This document shows positions 44,959 to 61,762 of a stretch of 64,000 nt of DNA, piece after piece (positions within the stretch are counted from its first letter, which is position 1; the number at the start of each line of letters is the position of its first letter). The position numbers and the translations under genes were made by a program. Below the pieces are notes generated by a model. The model was not told the DNA's origin, did no database searches, and saw only the letters and a list, made by a program, of their open reading frames with translations. Origin of the DNA: Torreya grandis. Its lineage: Eukaryota; Streptophyta; Pinopsida; Cupressales; Taxaceae. Where the stretch lies: assembly GCA_037957365.1 (NCBI GenBank), contig JARHVA010000251.1:1013501-1077500 (forward strand), given 5' to 3'.

Positions 44959-45480
44959 TTAAATCCAATTAATGTCTAAGGATTCATTTGAAGTAGATGG
45001 TAAATCATCAGGGTGGATATATTTTGTAGCTTTGGAATATAAATGGAACATGAGTGTAGGGGCAATAGCAAGTAGGATTAAATTGCTACATTTGATAGAT
45101 ACAAAAGTGTTATATTCCCCAAGGATGGTAACCTCCATTCTTGAATAAGTGAATTTTAAGAATTGATGGAGAGTGGAGGGTATTGCTCTCATTTCATGAA
45201 TCCATGGGCATCCCAGAAGTAGATTATATGGGAGATCAACAACCACTACATGGATTAGATTTTGGTGGACTATAGGTCCCACAACTATAAGAAGATAAAT
45301 AGTGTATGTAGATGGCCTCTCATTATCATTGTATGCTTTGATAATTATCAAAGTAGGCCTTAATTAATACTTAGAGTACCCTAATTTCTAGAGAAAGTCA
45401 AGGTTGCACAAGTTCAAGGCTGACCCTCTATCTAGAGTAGCCATGGGATCTTATGATTGGAAATGGAAAGTTTAATGAAT
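44959..45480 (-). pseudogene. Aspartic protease of element E
   Basis: An open stretch of 130 codons from 45351 ends the protease: LPYNLLLGCPWIHEMRAIPS then TLHQFLKFTYSRMEV, the conserved C-terminal LLGxPWIH...PSTLHQ block. The N-terminal active-site region upstream (to about 45480) is decayed. Confidence 0.85.
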
Positions 45481-45854
45481 AATGGATAGTTATGATGAGG
45501 ACCTATAGGTAGCATATTCTATGCACTAAAAATCATATGTTGGAAGGGAGATAAATGACCTACCAATGCCTAGAATTGGCTTATGTCAATATCCCTGGGA
45601 ATTTTTAGTTCATTCAAGACTTGATTGAGAATCTCTTTATGTATTGATGATGTATTAAGAATATCTATGAGAGATATTTGATCCAGAGTCTTCTCAATCT
45701 ATTGGATTATGTCATATGGTTTTCATGAAGAGATCAATAACTTTTTAGATATATTGACCTTTGAGACGTGGAGGTGGATGGGTCTTTTGGTGATGCTCTA
45801 GGAACTATAATTTTTCCATGCCATGTAATTACTACATAATTAGTTATTGACTTC

Positions 45855-47640
45855 TTAATTTAAGGATGGTGGTTGGTGGATGTGTCGGATCTTGGGGGTC
45901 ATATATTTTGGTGGTATTGATGTAATGATATGGGATAGAATGGTAGTTAGTTTTTTTGGAAGTGGAGACTTGACCTTGATATATAAGTGGTTTATTTTTC
46001 CTGTGACCATCTTAAGAAAGGGGTCTTGATATATTCCCAATTTTTTATTCTTGGATTGACTGGTTAGACTCTCCCCTTCTGCTTATATATCTCCTTTCTC
46101 AATTACAACTTGGATGTAATGTCTTAAATACATGCATTGATTAGTATCATATCCCTTAACTCTATGATATTAATAAAATTAATATTCAAAATACCAATAT
46201 GATCATGGCTTACTATCATCCAATGGTCAGATTTTAGGGAGAGTAATCATATTAGAAATGATTAATTATTGTAAGACCATTTTACTGGGTACACCAAGAC
46301 TAGTTAGAGGACTCTTTCCCATTCGATGCTTTGGTTTTCTCAAGGTACCCTTATAGTGGAAACATTTTGTTGTTTGTTAGTTGGGGAAGCTTTCTACACT
46401 ATCTATAGATTTTTAGAATCTATTACACCATCCCCTATGCCATTTTTTTATTAAAGACTTTTGGCTTGCCTCAGAGAGTATTATCATGATTCTACTTTTG
46501 TTCATTTTAGGTATGTAATTTAGTCATTCCCTTCTCAATGAGTGATTTTTAAATTTAAATACCCTTTTCTATGATTTCATCAAAAGACTTGGCATACTAT
46601 AGTTTTAGTTGATATATCAATTCAACATTGAAATTGTCAATGAATATCTTGGCCAACTCCTTCTTAGGAACCATGCTATGAAATTGATTGGTGAAGATTC
46701 TCCAACATTGTAAGAATGAGGCTAATATATCCACATTTCTTTGATTAGTATTACAAATATGTTTGATGGAGATGTAATGTTTAATTTTGAAGGAGAAATG
46801 TTGCACAAACTTTTATGTTAACTCCCTAAGGCTAGATATGGGCCCTTTAGGCAGATGCATAAATCATTCTAGTGCAAGTCCTATGAGACTCTTAGGCAAG
46901 ATTATAAGAAGGTGAGAATTATAATAGTCAACATCATGACATGATACATATAATTCCTACACATGGTCTCATGGATCCCCTTTCCCTTTATATTTTCCAA
47001 ATTTTATAATCTCGAAGTGTGCAAGAAAATTTACTTGTAAGATACTCATGACCAAGGAGGATATACAAAAGTATTCATATTTATATCTCATTGATTGGGT
47101 GCTAGGATCAATATGTTGAAGATTATCTTTCATCATCATCCACTCTTGAGTGAATGAGGGGTCCATTAGGGGATTGGAGGCTTTTTTTGGCTTGTTCTAG
47201 GTCTTGAGTGATCAAGATTGGTCTTTCTAACATGTTATCTTGGTGAAGTGGGTCTTTAGTTTTGAGAATGGAATTGATAGGCAAGGGAATTAATTTGTTG
47301 ATTTAATTGGTCTAATCAATCTTCCAAGGTAGTTATTCTCCTATCAGACTCAATGCAATTATTTTATGGGGGTTTTAGTTTTTCATCAAGTTCTTGTTCA
47401 TGATCTACAATATTATATTCTTCTTGTTCTTGGTTGACAATATTTTCATGTGGTGGAGTGTTGGGTCTAGTAGATGAGCAAATGGTATGTTGTAAGAGGC
47501 TTGGGTCAAAGGGAGGGGGTAGTGTACCCTACATTCTAATGACCTAGGAAATAATTTGATCATGGTTCTCATAGATGTATTGGTCAAATTGAGTCCTAAC
47601 CTCATCACTATGGAATAAGTCATTCATAAACCGATCTTCC
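45855..47640 (-). pseudogene. gag: Gag of element E
   Basis: Open stretches 47623-47405, 47166-46969 and 46806-46597, with reading across stops: KFGKYKGKGDP near 46980, ELYVSCHDVDYYNSHLLIIL, LPKGPISSLREL, then HFSFKIKHYISIKHICNTNQ and SFLQCWRIF-like blocks. This is the retrotransposon gag capsid domain (relatives have KGKGDPxxH and LPKGSISS). A knuckle remnant YHRVKGYDTNQC lies near 46185-46150, with the first Cys lost and His changed to Tyr, followed by EKGDI. Two frame changes. Non-functional. Confidence 0.85.
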
Positions 47641-50284
<2,644 letters not shown>

Positions 50285-50303
50285 ATCCCACTGTGGTCAC
50301 CAA
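50285..50303 (-). other. Primer binding site of element E
   Basis: On -: TTGGTGACCACAGTGGGAT, four bases inside the right LTR. It resembles the TGGCGACTC...TGGGGA primer sites reported for Ogre-type Tat elements and differs from that of C and D. Confidence 0.6.
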
Positions 50304-50307
50304 TTTA

Positions 50308-51115
50308 TGATTGTGTTTTTTATTTATTGATCAAAACTACTAAAAATATTAAGTTAAACCCAAAAACACAATAACATCAAAATGAAGGAAATAAAAGAAC
50401 AATAAACAATTAAGACTAAAATATTACCATCAACTTATCCCTCATGAATTCTCTCCAAGATCTTCAAATTGATTCTAATTCCAAAATGATTGAATGTGGA
50501 TTGCTTGCTTGTGGCTTTAAATTGACTCTAATGGCTTTCTTAGATAATTGAATAGATTGGAAAGAGTATGAGGATGTTTTTGGATGGATGAATATGAGAG
50601 TATAATTATGGCTTAAGGATTTCCAAATTAGTTTGGTCATGGACCAAGCATGGATTTTATAGGATGGTAGAAGGGATTTTATGGAAATTTTGAATTATTT
50701 GGAGTCTCTAGTTTAGAGACTTCTAAAATCTTAGAGGAACTTCTCTAGTTATAGAGGTTTCTTGGTTAGTTTAGTGGATAATGGGGAATTAGAATATGTT
50801 TATTTTTGGTTTAAGATTCATAGGGATGTAGGAGAGGCTAGGGTGGTAGGTTAGCTAGTAGGTAGTTGAATAAATGGGAATTTTGAATTTGCAAGTGGGC
50901 TAGTGGGTAGTTAATACAATAGGTTTAGTAGTTAAGTAGGGTTATTAATAGGTTAATGGGGTAAATAATTGGTCATATGGGTATATAATGGTTTATGGGG
51001 TGAATATAATACTGTATAGGAAATAGGATTTTAATCAATTGGCTAAGGCTATGGTTATTGGGTAAATTAGTAGGTTTAGTAGGATTATTAAGATGAGTGG
51101 ATTTAGGTGCATACA
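50308..51115 (-). repeat. Right LTR of element E
   Basis: Starts TGATTGTG, ends GTGCATACA. It pairs with the left LTR over about 800 bases and is followed by the duplicated AGTTT. Confidence 0.92.
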
Positions 51116-51120
51116 AGTTT

Positions 51121-51243
51121 CATTTTAGAAATACTAAGCCTTAAAAATCTACAAAAATTCAAAATTATGTGGAAAATTGATTAATTTAATGGTTTCCTTT
51201 AGGTTTTTGATATGACATAAGTGGTAAGAAAATTCTAATGGGT

Positions 51244-51311
<68 letters not shown>

Positions 51312-51491
51312 TGGCTCAAAAGGGGAAGGCATGAATATTTCTCTATTTACATCTAAGCATCTATAATCCTAATATATATACCTTTGGATCCACTTTATGC
51401 CTTGTTCCATTGCCATACAAGTGTCTATATTTGTGATAAATATTACTTGGATCACCCTTTTAGGAGAAAATTTATATTTTTTATTTGGGAA
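51121..51491. other. Flank between E and F, with (AT)n 51247-51308
   Basis: AT-rich, no gene. The AT run is about 31 units and uninterrupted. Confidence 0.8.
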
Positions 51492-52227
51492 TGATCCATG
51501 ACATAGGGCCCAAGACCAAGTGTGTAAGGGATAACTAAATTTGATTGTGTAGAGTTATATTTAGACAAAATAATTAAAAAAATAAATAAATAATGGATCA
51601 AAATTCTTTCTTATAAGAAATGCAACTTCTATTCAATAGTAGAGAATAGGGGAAATGGTATAATGTGCTACAACTCATGTGTTACATAATAGATAATTAG
51701 AGCATGGCATCTATGTTATGATTGTGTATGGTATTAAACCTTGGTTGGATGTGTATGTTAAATATTTAAAATGAATAATACAAGATCAGTTGTAACTATT
51801 ATAAGTTATAATGAAGAAAGTTAACAACTATTTCATATTCCTTATTGGATGATGGTTGAGCTACTATGTTAGTGGTAACTAATGGTCTAATTGATAAGAT
51901 TCCAAGATAGAGAGTGACACCTAACAAGAAACATGGTGAAATTAAGATGCCATGTGGATTTGTTAAAGTGAGGATAGATATAGGCATGTGATCTTGTAGG
52001 TGAGTACCAAGATGGTGCACAAAATTTTAAGGTGAGGAATGCATGGTGAGATGTGTAGGTTGTGATCTAAGGTAATTATTTCACAAAATTATATGAGAAA
52101 TCATGGGAATTATGTGTAAGAGTATGATAAATGATATCATGAAGGAGTGTATCTAACTTTGTGAGAGGTGAAATATCTATACAGAGTAATAAATAAAAAG
52201 TGTGTTCAATTATGTAGAGGCTACACA
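51492..52227 (-). repeat. Left LTR of element F
   Basis: About 736 bp, partner of 56811-57533. The right end is set at the shared CA and may be off by a few bases. Confidence 0.85.
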
Positions 52228-53500
52228 TAAATAATTTGATTTTTCTTGAAGATAAATGGTATCCATTGCATCGATGTACAATTGAGAAGACTGAAATAAA
52301 ATTTGATGATAAATGTACCACTTAACTTAATCAACATATTTTCCAACCTTGACCACCCTGAAACATTGATGTGTGCCATGGAGAGTATGTGTGTCTGTCA
52401 CTTTGATGAACTGGTCCATCTCTATAAGAAATAAGATTTTAAGATCTAAATCAAAAGGATGTTGTGTCACTATTGGATTGATAAGTGGTGGAGTTTAATT
52501 CTTGATAATTTCCATGTTGAAGACTAGGTACATGTCCAAGTAGTGAGGTTGATAAAGAATAAAGGCATTCTCACTATTTACATGCAAAATGGTGTAATGA
52601 CCATAGTACAAAGGCTTGACCTTTTAGCGAGGACCTTTAAATCATTCCTTACGAATATGTAGCTAAAATTTATCAACAAGTCATAATACATAATCTGTGT
52701 GATGTGAATCATAATACATAATCTGTGTGATGTGAATCATGGATATCCTTGTACTTTACTTATGTGCAAGAGAAAATCTATCCAACCTAATGATAAACAA
52801 ACTAGATGTATCACATAAACTTCTTATCTTTGTCTACTTCTCATTCATGTGTAAATGACTTAGGGATATATGGTGAACTATAGGAGATGTTCATAGGTGC
52901 CAAATGTTGAAATCCAAGACATGTATGGTATAGACTATGACCCATAGAATTATGAAGGGATCTATTATAGGCATGTTGAGTGTAAAAGAGATTATCATCT
53001 AAAGTGAGAGCATGTATGTGGTTGTACATTTTTAGAAGATGAATAAATGTGTGATTAATCAATTTGGTTTTTCCATCTGTCTTTGGATGAAAATACATCA
53101 ACTGATCCAATTGCATACCTATCAAGTCCCATAATGCTTGAAAAAAATGACTTACCAAACATGGATCTCGATTGGATAAGATGAATATTGGAAGCCTTAA
53201 ATGAACCCAAATATGGTTGAAGAAAGCTTGTAGAGTGATAACTATGAAAATGTATTTATCACAAGTGACCATTATAGCCATTTTGGAAAAAGTATCCACT
53301 AAAACATAGTGTCATGTTGGTGTCTCAATATAGGAAACCGAATCATGAAATCCATGTTGATAGATTCCCATGGTATGGATGTAACTGATAGAGGTGTGTA
53401 AAGTACTAGATTCGTGTTCATGGGCTTGGTGACGTAACAAGGAATTAAATACATGATATGGAATTTCATGCATGTATGTGTGCAACCAAAAAAAGTATGA
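52228..53500 (-). pseudogene. Integrase of element F
   Basis: The open stretch 53299-52841 begins MDTFSKMAIMVTCDKYIFIV (relatives: VDRFSKMAHF), then LPIFILSNRDPCLVSHFFQA where the catalytic Asp (SDRD) is Asn, then YFHPKTDGKTKLINHTF where the catalytic Glu (GQTE) is Lys. The C-terminal part runs to about 52330: VKPLYYGHYTILHVNSENAF, NMEII and PPLINPIV. A further segment (HQCFRVVKVGKYVD) is where a chromodomain would lie, but I cannot confirm one. Two active-site losses make it inactive. Confidence 0.88.
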
Positions 53501-54399
53501 CTACAATATAACTAGAGTCTTTTTCATGTTGAAGTGTCTTAAGATCTTCACATAGTGTGTCTCCTAGATGAATTGTTATCAAGTGAAACTAGTAAAAACA
53601 TAAATATGTCTAATATTGTATAGAATATAGTTAGATAATTATAAATCCTAAACTTGTTTACCCTATGATATGCTAGTGTAATTCATTAGAAAGTCCTGAT
53701 TAGCTAAAGACACAGATGCCCAATTTGTAAAGTTATGTCCATGCATGTCTACGACTATGATGAGTGTGTGAACTAATGTTTTGATAAGGTAATCTATGCC
53801 CTTGTTATACTTCCCTTTACTATGTTTAATTATGATGTGGAAATATTAAAGGTAAGTCATCCATTTTGTGTGCCACACATTCTCCACTTTGTTCTACATT
53901 TGTAGGAACTAAAGTTACTTGTGATCTAAATGAATAATATCTCCTTCCCCAAAATCTAGTGGTTTTATTGATTAATTTATTTTAAAAAGGATAAAATTAT
54001 TTCTCACAGGTAGAATACCTTTGCATCATGTTTCTAAATGTCTGTGATTAGTATTTTATTAGATGTCCATACTACATGAGCACTTCACTAAGTGCAAATT
54101 CAGATACATCAATGTGAATTTTGAAGGAATGAATAATGTTAGGCATTACAAGAATAGGTGTTACATTGAGGTGTTGATTGATTACCTCAAAATCACATTG
54201 TTGCACATGATGCTAATTAAACTTGGCTTTTTCACATGTTATCTAGTTGAAATCCTAAGAGATGTGCTTGAAACCAAGGATGAACATGTGGTATAAGTTA
54301 GAAAGTCCAACAAAACTCCTCAATTCTATGAGATTGAATATATTAGGACAACATATATTACTTTGATCTTTTCTCAATCTACACAGATACTTGTAAGAT
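53501..54399 (-). pseudogene. RNase H and integrase N-terminus of F, decayed
   Basis: Placed by order. I cannot read clear motifs across the stops. Confidence 0.35.
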
Positions 54400-54970
54400 C
54401 AATGACGTATTATAAGTACTTAAACTGCACAATACCAAATGTACACTTTTCTAAGTTATCCTATAATTTGTGTTTATGACATGTGATATTTGTTCTAAAT
54501 GATCCTCCAAAGTCTTGTTGAAGATGAGAATGTCATTGAAGTAGATGATGATGGAGTAGAGAAAAGGCCTAAGTATATCATCAACCAAGCACATATAAGT
54601 GGTTAGTGCATTGGCTAGGTCAAAAGGCATGACCAACTATTCATGTTCCCATGTATTTTATATGATCTTATAGATGTATTTAGGATGGATTATAACATAA
54701 TGGTAACCTAACTTTAATTTAATCTTGGTGAAGTATAATGCACCTCATAGCTGGTCTAAAAGGTTTTCATTGAGTGGTAATGGATACTAATTCTTCACCT
54801 TTATTTTTTTTAGTGCATGATAATCTATGAAATGTCACCAAGACCTATCCTTCTTAGGGAAGAGGATTATCAAACTCTTACAAAGAGAAGAGGTAGGCAT
54901 AATCTTACCTTAATCAAGGAGCTCTTGTATTTGGTGCTAGATTTTATCATTCTCCTAGATTAATTGTTGA
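54400..54970 (-). pseudogene. Reverse transcriptase of element F
   Basis: Blocks in order on -: IQELLD, IMPTSSLCKSLIILFPKKDR, FIDYHALKKIKVKN, YPLPLNENLLDQL, YFTKIKLKLGYH where the first catalytic Asp (KIDLKSGYH) is Lys, then MPFDLANALTTYMCLVDDIL, RPFLYSIIIYFNDILIFNKT where YLDD is YFND. Stops are few. Chromovirus-type RT. Confidence 0.9.
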
Positions 54971-55699
54971 TATAGGGGGTATTAAAAATATGGGATCTAG
55001 GGACCAAATCGATGTTATGTTTTACTATGTAATAAATTAGAAGGCCTTCAGGATCTACAAACACTTCAATATAATGATCCAATAACTTGTCAAACTGATG
55101 TTTTTAGGACATTGTGTGAGTAGCATATGCTTCTAGAGTGTAATTTATATTCTACATAGGTGTATCAAGGCAAACCATGAACAACATGAACTTCTATTTG
55201 TGTGAGACAAATTTATGGCATTACCTAGTAGATATTAAGGTGACTTTGATTGTGGATGATAACTCAAATAGATTATATAATATTTATTGTGAATGAATAG
55301 TCCAATATTGTGTCTTGGATTGATATGTATCTTATTAGTCATATAAATATGATCTCCCTATAAATATTCATAGACCTACATAGGTGTAATGTCAAAAGTG
55401 AATTTTCCCTCTATAGTCTTGACTTTGCACTAAAAATGTGCATTGTCATTAAACCTATGAATAGTTACCCTACTAAAACCATCCTAGATAATATGGAATG
55501 GAATTCACAATAGTGGTAATACAAATGTTTTTAGATATGGATTATGTAATGATGCTCTTATGATTTCCACTATTTATGATGACATGAAGACGTTGATCCT
55601 TCACCTAGAATATTGTGTGGAAGATACATTAATGATATTAAGAGATATCAATCATAGTGGTATTGGTACTTAGATAAGAATAATTTCAATCAATGTCTT
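54971..55699 (-). pseudogene. Protease region of F, not readable
   Basis: Lies between gag and RT, where protease belongs. No DTGA-type motif could be read with confidence. Confidence 0.3.
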
Positions 55700-56790
55700 T
55701 GATTGATGTGTGTCCTCATATAGACTATGCAAGAAAGGATTATTATGTATGACATTCAGAATCATCATTAGTAGATGAACGATGGTGGTGGCACCACTTA
55801 TCACATGAATTATTCTTGAATTTTTCTAAATCATAAGTCCCAGGATCCTTTGAGTTATTTGTATTCTTCTAAGGTTACTCACCTTTGTGATAAGTGTTGT
55901 GCTTCTATGAAAAATACTATGATGTGGAGTTGTGAGACAGTACACTACATTTGATGAAGATTTGGAATGTTGTTTCATCTTTACCATGGCTTAGCTCTTG
56001 GTGACATTGAGATATGCTTTCCATAGAATGTTAAAATTCAATAAGTCCATCTTCACATGGATATAAGGTGAGATTCCATTGATGTACCTATAATTTAGCA
56101 CCTTATGTTGTTTGTTTAAGTTCTCTTGTAAGTGTGTAGAGTAGTCATGGAAAGTGTTGGTTTAGTATTGCAATGACTAATCCTTGAATTTATTTTGTTG
56201 TTAAAACTTGATTTATTCATCCTTGAAGTGTTAGAGAGGGTATTACTCCTCCATCATCACATAAAAAAAAAATCTACCATGATTCAATTGAAATGCACTA
56301 TTGTGTATGTTGTGCATTGAAGGTCTTCCACCAATGAACAACTAGAATGGATATCTTAAATATGAAAAGGTTATATTCTCATCATCTATGATTAGTTGAT
56401 CGATAATTACACCTTGAGTTGTCAAATCTAGGAATCTAATGCTTTGGCATTGATCTTACCTTTGAAAAAGGAATTTAGAGATTACCTTTCACTTCTAAAG
56501 GGTGTTTTATACTAAAAATACTACGGAGAGTACTATGGAGGTGTATTAAAATGTTTTAGGTTGAGTTGTATCATTAATTCATGGAATCAGCCAAAATTTA
56601 CAGTTCACTATGCCTTTAGTTTATTGGTAATAATTCTTTAAACCTCTTTATATACCTTAGGTTACTTTTAGGCATTTGTTATCTTGCCTTTTGATATAGA
56701 TTTATTTTTGTTATTTTGAAATAGAATCAATTGTCAAACCTTATTTCTCAAGTCTCACTTAATTGTTTACAATCATAAAAAATAAAGATA
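55700..56790 (-). pseudogene. gag: Gag of element F with zinc-knuckle remnant
   Basis: The clearest piece is WCHHHRSSTNDDSEC at 55796-55752, a C-x2-H-x4-(N for H)-x4-C knuckle, the same CHHC type as in the Tat elements with one ligand lost. Upstream sequence to the PBS is too decayed to read domain by domain. Confidence 0.55.
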
Positions 56791-56797
56791 TTTTTGT

Positions 56798-56809
56798 GCT
56801 TTGATACCA
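56798..56809 (-). other. Initiator-Met tRNA-type primer binding site of F
   Basis: TGGTATCAAAGC on -, one base from the LTR; one mismatch to the usual plant TGGTATCAGAGC. Confidence 0.85.
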
Positions 56810-56810
56810 A

Positions 56811-57533
56811 TGATCTGCACCATGAGGCCTAGGACCAAGTGTGTGGGGGATAACTAAGTTTGGTTGTGTAGAGTTTTATTCAAACATAATAATCGAAATC
56901 ACATTCAATGTATCAAAAGTCTTACTTTCAAGAAATAAAACCTCTATAAAATATTAGAGAATAGGTAAAAACTGTACAAAGTGTTACAACTCATGTTTTA
57001 CAGAATATATATGTCGATCATGTTATCTATGTTATGAATATATATGGCATCATACCTTGGATGGATTCATATGTTTCATATTTAAAATGAATAATACAAG
57101 ATAAGTTGTAATTTTTGTTGATTACAAAGAATAATATTAACAATTGTTTCGTCTTCCTTGTTGTATGACAACTAACCTTGTTGACTAACAATCCAACTAA
57201 TAAGATTCTTGATTGGAGAGTGTCACCTAAAAATCCATGTAATTTGATTAGGATAAGATGTTTATGTGTGAAATTTATGATATATGTAGGAATTCAAGCC
57301 TATAGGGGAGTATTAGGATGGTGCACAATTCTATGAGGTGAGGAATACACATTGAGATGTGTAGGTTGTGATTTGAGGCAATCATGACATGAATTTGTAT
57401 GATTAACAAAGATAATTTTTCATGGAATTATTAGAAAGTGTCTCAAAAATAAGTGAACTATATTTTTTGAGAGGTGCAATCCCTATGTAGAAGAACAAAC
57501 AAGGAGTGTGTTTGGTTATGCAAAGGTTGTGCA
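56811..57533 (-). repeat. Right LTR of element F
   Basis: About 723 bp. Its start is fixed by the PBS immediately to the left. Confidence 0.87.
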
Positions 57534-58290
57534 CAGATCAAGGAGTCTAAATTATTATTCTTATTTGATTTGATTTTTTAACTTTTCAAATGGTTTGGAA
57601 CCACTGTAGACAATTTGTAATATTTTATTATTAAATATTAGTTACAAATGTTCTTTTCTGTGATGTTTCTATACCTCAAGATCATGCTTAATGTGATAAG
57701 TACAATTATGAATCTTTGTCAATGTTTAAACCATTACTTATTTATGTGATAATTCTAAAGTTAAGATTTAGTTTTATAGTAAAAAAATATAATAATAAAT
57801 GATGGTATTGATATTTACATAAGGTTTTGTCATGTGTTTTTAAAATCAAAACTTTGTATAGTGGAATTAATTACTTCAACAATTTGAATTTAGTCGTGAA
57901 AAGTTTTCAAATAATGTGCAAAATATTCTCAATTTATTTTCTTCAGTTATCAGCAAAAAATATTACTATGATAAAAATGAACTCTAAATATGCAATAATG
58001 TTAAACTAAATCTATGAAATCATTATCTAATATAATCTAGGAAAACAAAAATATAGAACTAAAAGGAACAAACTAAAATAAAACTATTCTCTTTTTATTA
58101 TAATCCTACACTAATCCTAAATTAAAACTTATAGTCAATAAGAGATAGATGAAAAGAGAATAGGATTAGTTTTAAGTTTAGATTAAATTAAAAATTAGCA
58201 CATTATATAAGTAGTGCTTTAGGTATTGGCCATTCCATGGCAGTGATAAATCATATCCTTACAAGTCTTTCAATAAAAATGCATTTTTAC
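57534..58290. other. AT-rich spacer, nothing recognised
   Basis: No repeat partner or coding signal seen; the + opening 57827-58009 looks like chance. Confidence 0.55.
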
Positions 58291-58299
58291 CCACACTTT

Positions 58300-61060
58300 T
58301 TTTAATTTGATATGTATAAATCCAAATAGGGTACAACTTTAGAATATTGATATTTATTCTCATCTATTTTATCCTTATGTATGACCAATTCTAAAATTAA
58401 AAATGATTTTACCTTTGATCTCTTATCAAACCATCTCTTCACTGTATCACGATGTCTAGTATAAATTTGCATTGCTTCTTCCCACATATATTTCATATGA
58501 ATATTGTTTAGTAGTGTAAATTATATGTAGTCATCATCTTCCATGTATTCTTTCTTAAAATTATAAAAGGGAATCTTAAGTGTAATTGGATTTATGGGGT
58601 TTTGTCAATATATTAATAAATGAAGATTTTTTCAAATCTTTTTTGTGTCTATTTATATCAATCGATAGTGCATATTTGATTAGTGAATGCCAATCCCTTG
58701 GTTTATCCACAACAAAAAAATATATATATAACACAATGATATTTTTACATTTAGACTCTAAAAATCCATTTCCTTGAGGGTAATAAGTTGATGAGAATTT
58801 ATTTTTAATATTTTAATAATAATCTCATTCAATGAATTATGTATAATTTAATGTCAGTCTATTTTGAAAATAGAGAAAAAGGAGTATTAAAACTAGTAAT
58901 GATATTTCATTCGAAGAATGTTATGACGTATTTAGATGTGTTTTTATTTTTTGAAACAACCTATATGCATATTATCTAGTAGTAAATTGATATCAACAAA
59001 AAAATTAACCTTTACTATAATTAGGATAAATAACACCCATAAAATCTAATCCTTGATGTGAAAATTATCTATTTTCAATCACTAGTTGTAATGCAATAGA
59101 TGTATGTGGTTATCTCTTAACAAAATTATGGAATTCATGGCAAGCCCTAACATGATTATTGGTGTATTTCAAGATAATAAGATAATAATAATATACTCTT
59201 GATATTTTTTGGGTGGTGGTATTTCCTCAAGGGTAACCACTTCCTAATATTCCATGATTTGTTTCATAATCACATAGGTTTCAATTTTGGTCACATCCCT
59301 CAGATAAATTCCTTCACAAATTTTAAGCTAAAGAATTATTTTAGTCAAAATTTAATGTGATTATTTTAACCCTATACCTCTCAAATATTTTGTATCATTT
59401 TATAGAGGACAAGTTTGCATATAATAGATAATGAGTTATGTGATCATACCATTCCATAGAAGCAATATGTGTTTGTTTGATCTACATTATTTTGAGGTTA
59501 ACTTTTATGATCAATTGTGTGAGAACATGATCTATAACCATTTTATTTATATTAATTTGAATGTCATAATGATTTAATTTTTACATCCATTTACCTTTGA
59601 ATTCCATAATCTCATTTTTTCCTAACATAAGTTTAGTAGTTGGATTTGGTACAATAACATTAACTTTGTTGCAGAGGATGTAATGCCTAAATTTTTTCAC
59701 ATAATGAAAAAAGGAAAATGACTATTTTTATAATAAAAATTAATTTTATTATGCACATTTTAAGTTCATTATCATTAAATATCTATCATTTTCCTCCACT
59801 TTAATATTTAATGTAAGTACAACAACAATAGTATGAATTGAGATTAAAGAACACAAGTAAAAATCCTTTGTGAAATCTAGTCTAATCAAAACTAGAGATT
59901 GAATAATGATGCTCTTGATGTATTGAAATGTATATTTATATTGAAGTGTCCACTTAACATTTTAATTATATTTAATCATTGAATTAAGATTTATAATAAT
60001 TTTTAAAAAATAATATGTAAATTTACACACAAAATTGATTTTACCAAAAAACAATTTTAGTTCCTTCTTATTATTAGAAAATGAAATTTTAAAAATGGTA
60101 GAATATCTTTCAAAATCAATATAAATACCTTATTTAGTGATGGTCTGGACTATAATGTTACCTTTAATGACACCAAATACATACTTTTTTGGATTGAGAA
60201 ATATGTCATATTTTTAGCATCTTTCAAACAATTTTTGTAGGTGATGTATATGGTTCAACCTACACTTCCAAAAAAAATTAAGTCATCCAAGTAAATGATT
60301 ATTAATTTTCCAACTAGACCTTGAAAATTAAAATATGTATCCTTTTTTAATTTTTCACCTATGTTTATCATACCAAGTTGCATTCTTTTGTATGCAGATT
60401 TTATCCATTTCATTATGAATGTTATTTTGATTGTATATTAATTATCAACCAAGATATTTTTATAACCTAAGAAATAAATTATATCAAAACTACCAACCAT
60501 TTTAAATACCACATCAAGAGAGGTAGAGGGTAGTTATCCTTTTTTGAAATTGTATTTAAATTTTTAAAGTTAATGCAGAGTTTGAATTCTCTTTTTTCTT
60601 GTAAACAAGAACTAGGTTGGCTACATATGTAAAATGATGTTTTGGAAAAAAAATTGTTGGAAAGAGTAATTTTTTAAACTTCTTGTTTAATGAGGTGCTT
60701 AGGGATGGGATTGAAATCTATTTTCCTCTAGCTAAAATTTTTGTGTCTTTCTTTGAGTAGAATTATGTAAATGATGGGTCTGAGATAATTTCCTTTAATT
60801 TTTCATAAGACCAAACTATCACATCTTTGTATTGTTTAGGAAGATATCTCAATTATTTTATTTAAAAAAAACTAGTATAGTTTATGCCAGTATATATCTT
60901 TTGGATCTTTAGATGATCCTAAATTTGTTGGGTGAGACTGATGACTTGGGGATCCCTATTTTTAGGTCTTTATGGTGGCATGTCAAGGTAAAATATACTC
61001 TCAAGTGAAATAATTCATTTTATTATCATATTCCATTTACATTTGAAATCATATTCTATG
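58300..61060 (-). pseudogene. Solo, decayed Ty3/gypsy pol (element G)
   Basis: On -: RT trace IIIYLDDLIFFGS at about 60318-60280, with FQGLVGK before it; integrase core YYPQGNGFLESKCKNI with KPRDWHSLIKYAL near 58780-58650 (relatives: YYPQGNGQAEST...WHxxLKxALWA), catalytic Glu kept; integrase C-terminal stretch 58496-58302 (RHRDTVKRWFDKRSKVKSFL). RT lies upstream of integrase in the element's sense, the Ty3/gypsy order. I found no LTRs, PBS or PPT, so its ends are arbitrary. Many stops and shifts, and strong AT drift. Confidence 0.65.
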
Positions 61061-61352
61061 AGACAACCCCAATTTTTTCATCTATGACTTGAACATCAAA
61101 AATGCCAAAAAAATCATGAATTATATGATTTTATGATCATCATTAAATAATAGAATTTTTTATACATTTTATAGAAATAAAGGATATGGAATTAATTTAA
61201 TTGAAATTTATTTAATTTGGAATCATTTAATGGAAAAAAAATACAATTGACATAACAAGGGATTTTACAACCTAATTTTGTTCCTTATGAATGGTTGTGA
61301 TATTGAAAGCATCAAATGATTCAATCAAAGACTAGGTCATATATCTATTACA

Positions 61353-61637
<285 letters not shown>

Positions 61638-61661
61638 TATATAATACACATAATACACATA

Positions 61662-61664
<3 letters not shown>

Positions 61665-61755
<91 letters not shown>

Positions 61756-61762
61756 ACACACA
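61665..61762. repeat. (CA)n repeat, right arm counterpart
   Basis: CA units after three AATACACAT-like units; the inverted equivalent of the left TG tract. Confidence 0.95.

Larger units (their letters stand above)
51492..57533 (-). mobile_element. Chromovirus-like Ty3/gypsy retrotransposon F
   Basis: LTRs 51492-52227 and 56811-57533 match from TGATC through GACCAAGTGTGTRNGGGATA to a shared CA end. On -, the PBS TGGTATCAAAGC adjoins the right LTR, matching the 3' end of initiator Met tRNA (usual TGGTATCAGAGC). gag, RT and integrase remnants follow in Ty3/gypsy order. Target duplication is not found. Catalytic acids of RT and integrase are lost. Confidence 0.88.

Noticed and set aside
54063..54296. 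77-codon + strand opening inside element F
   Set aside because: It is antisense to the RT/RNase H region, and no motif is present.
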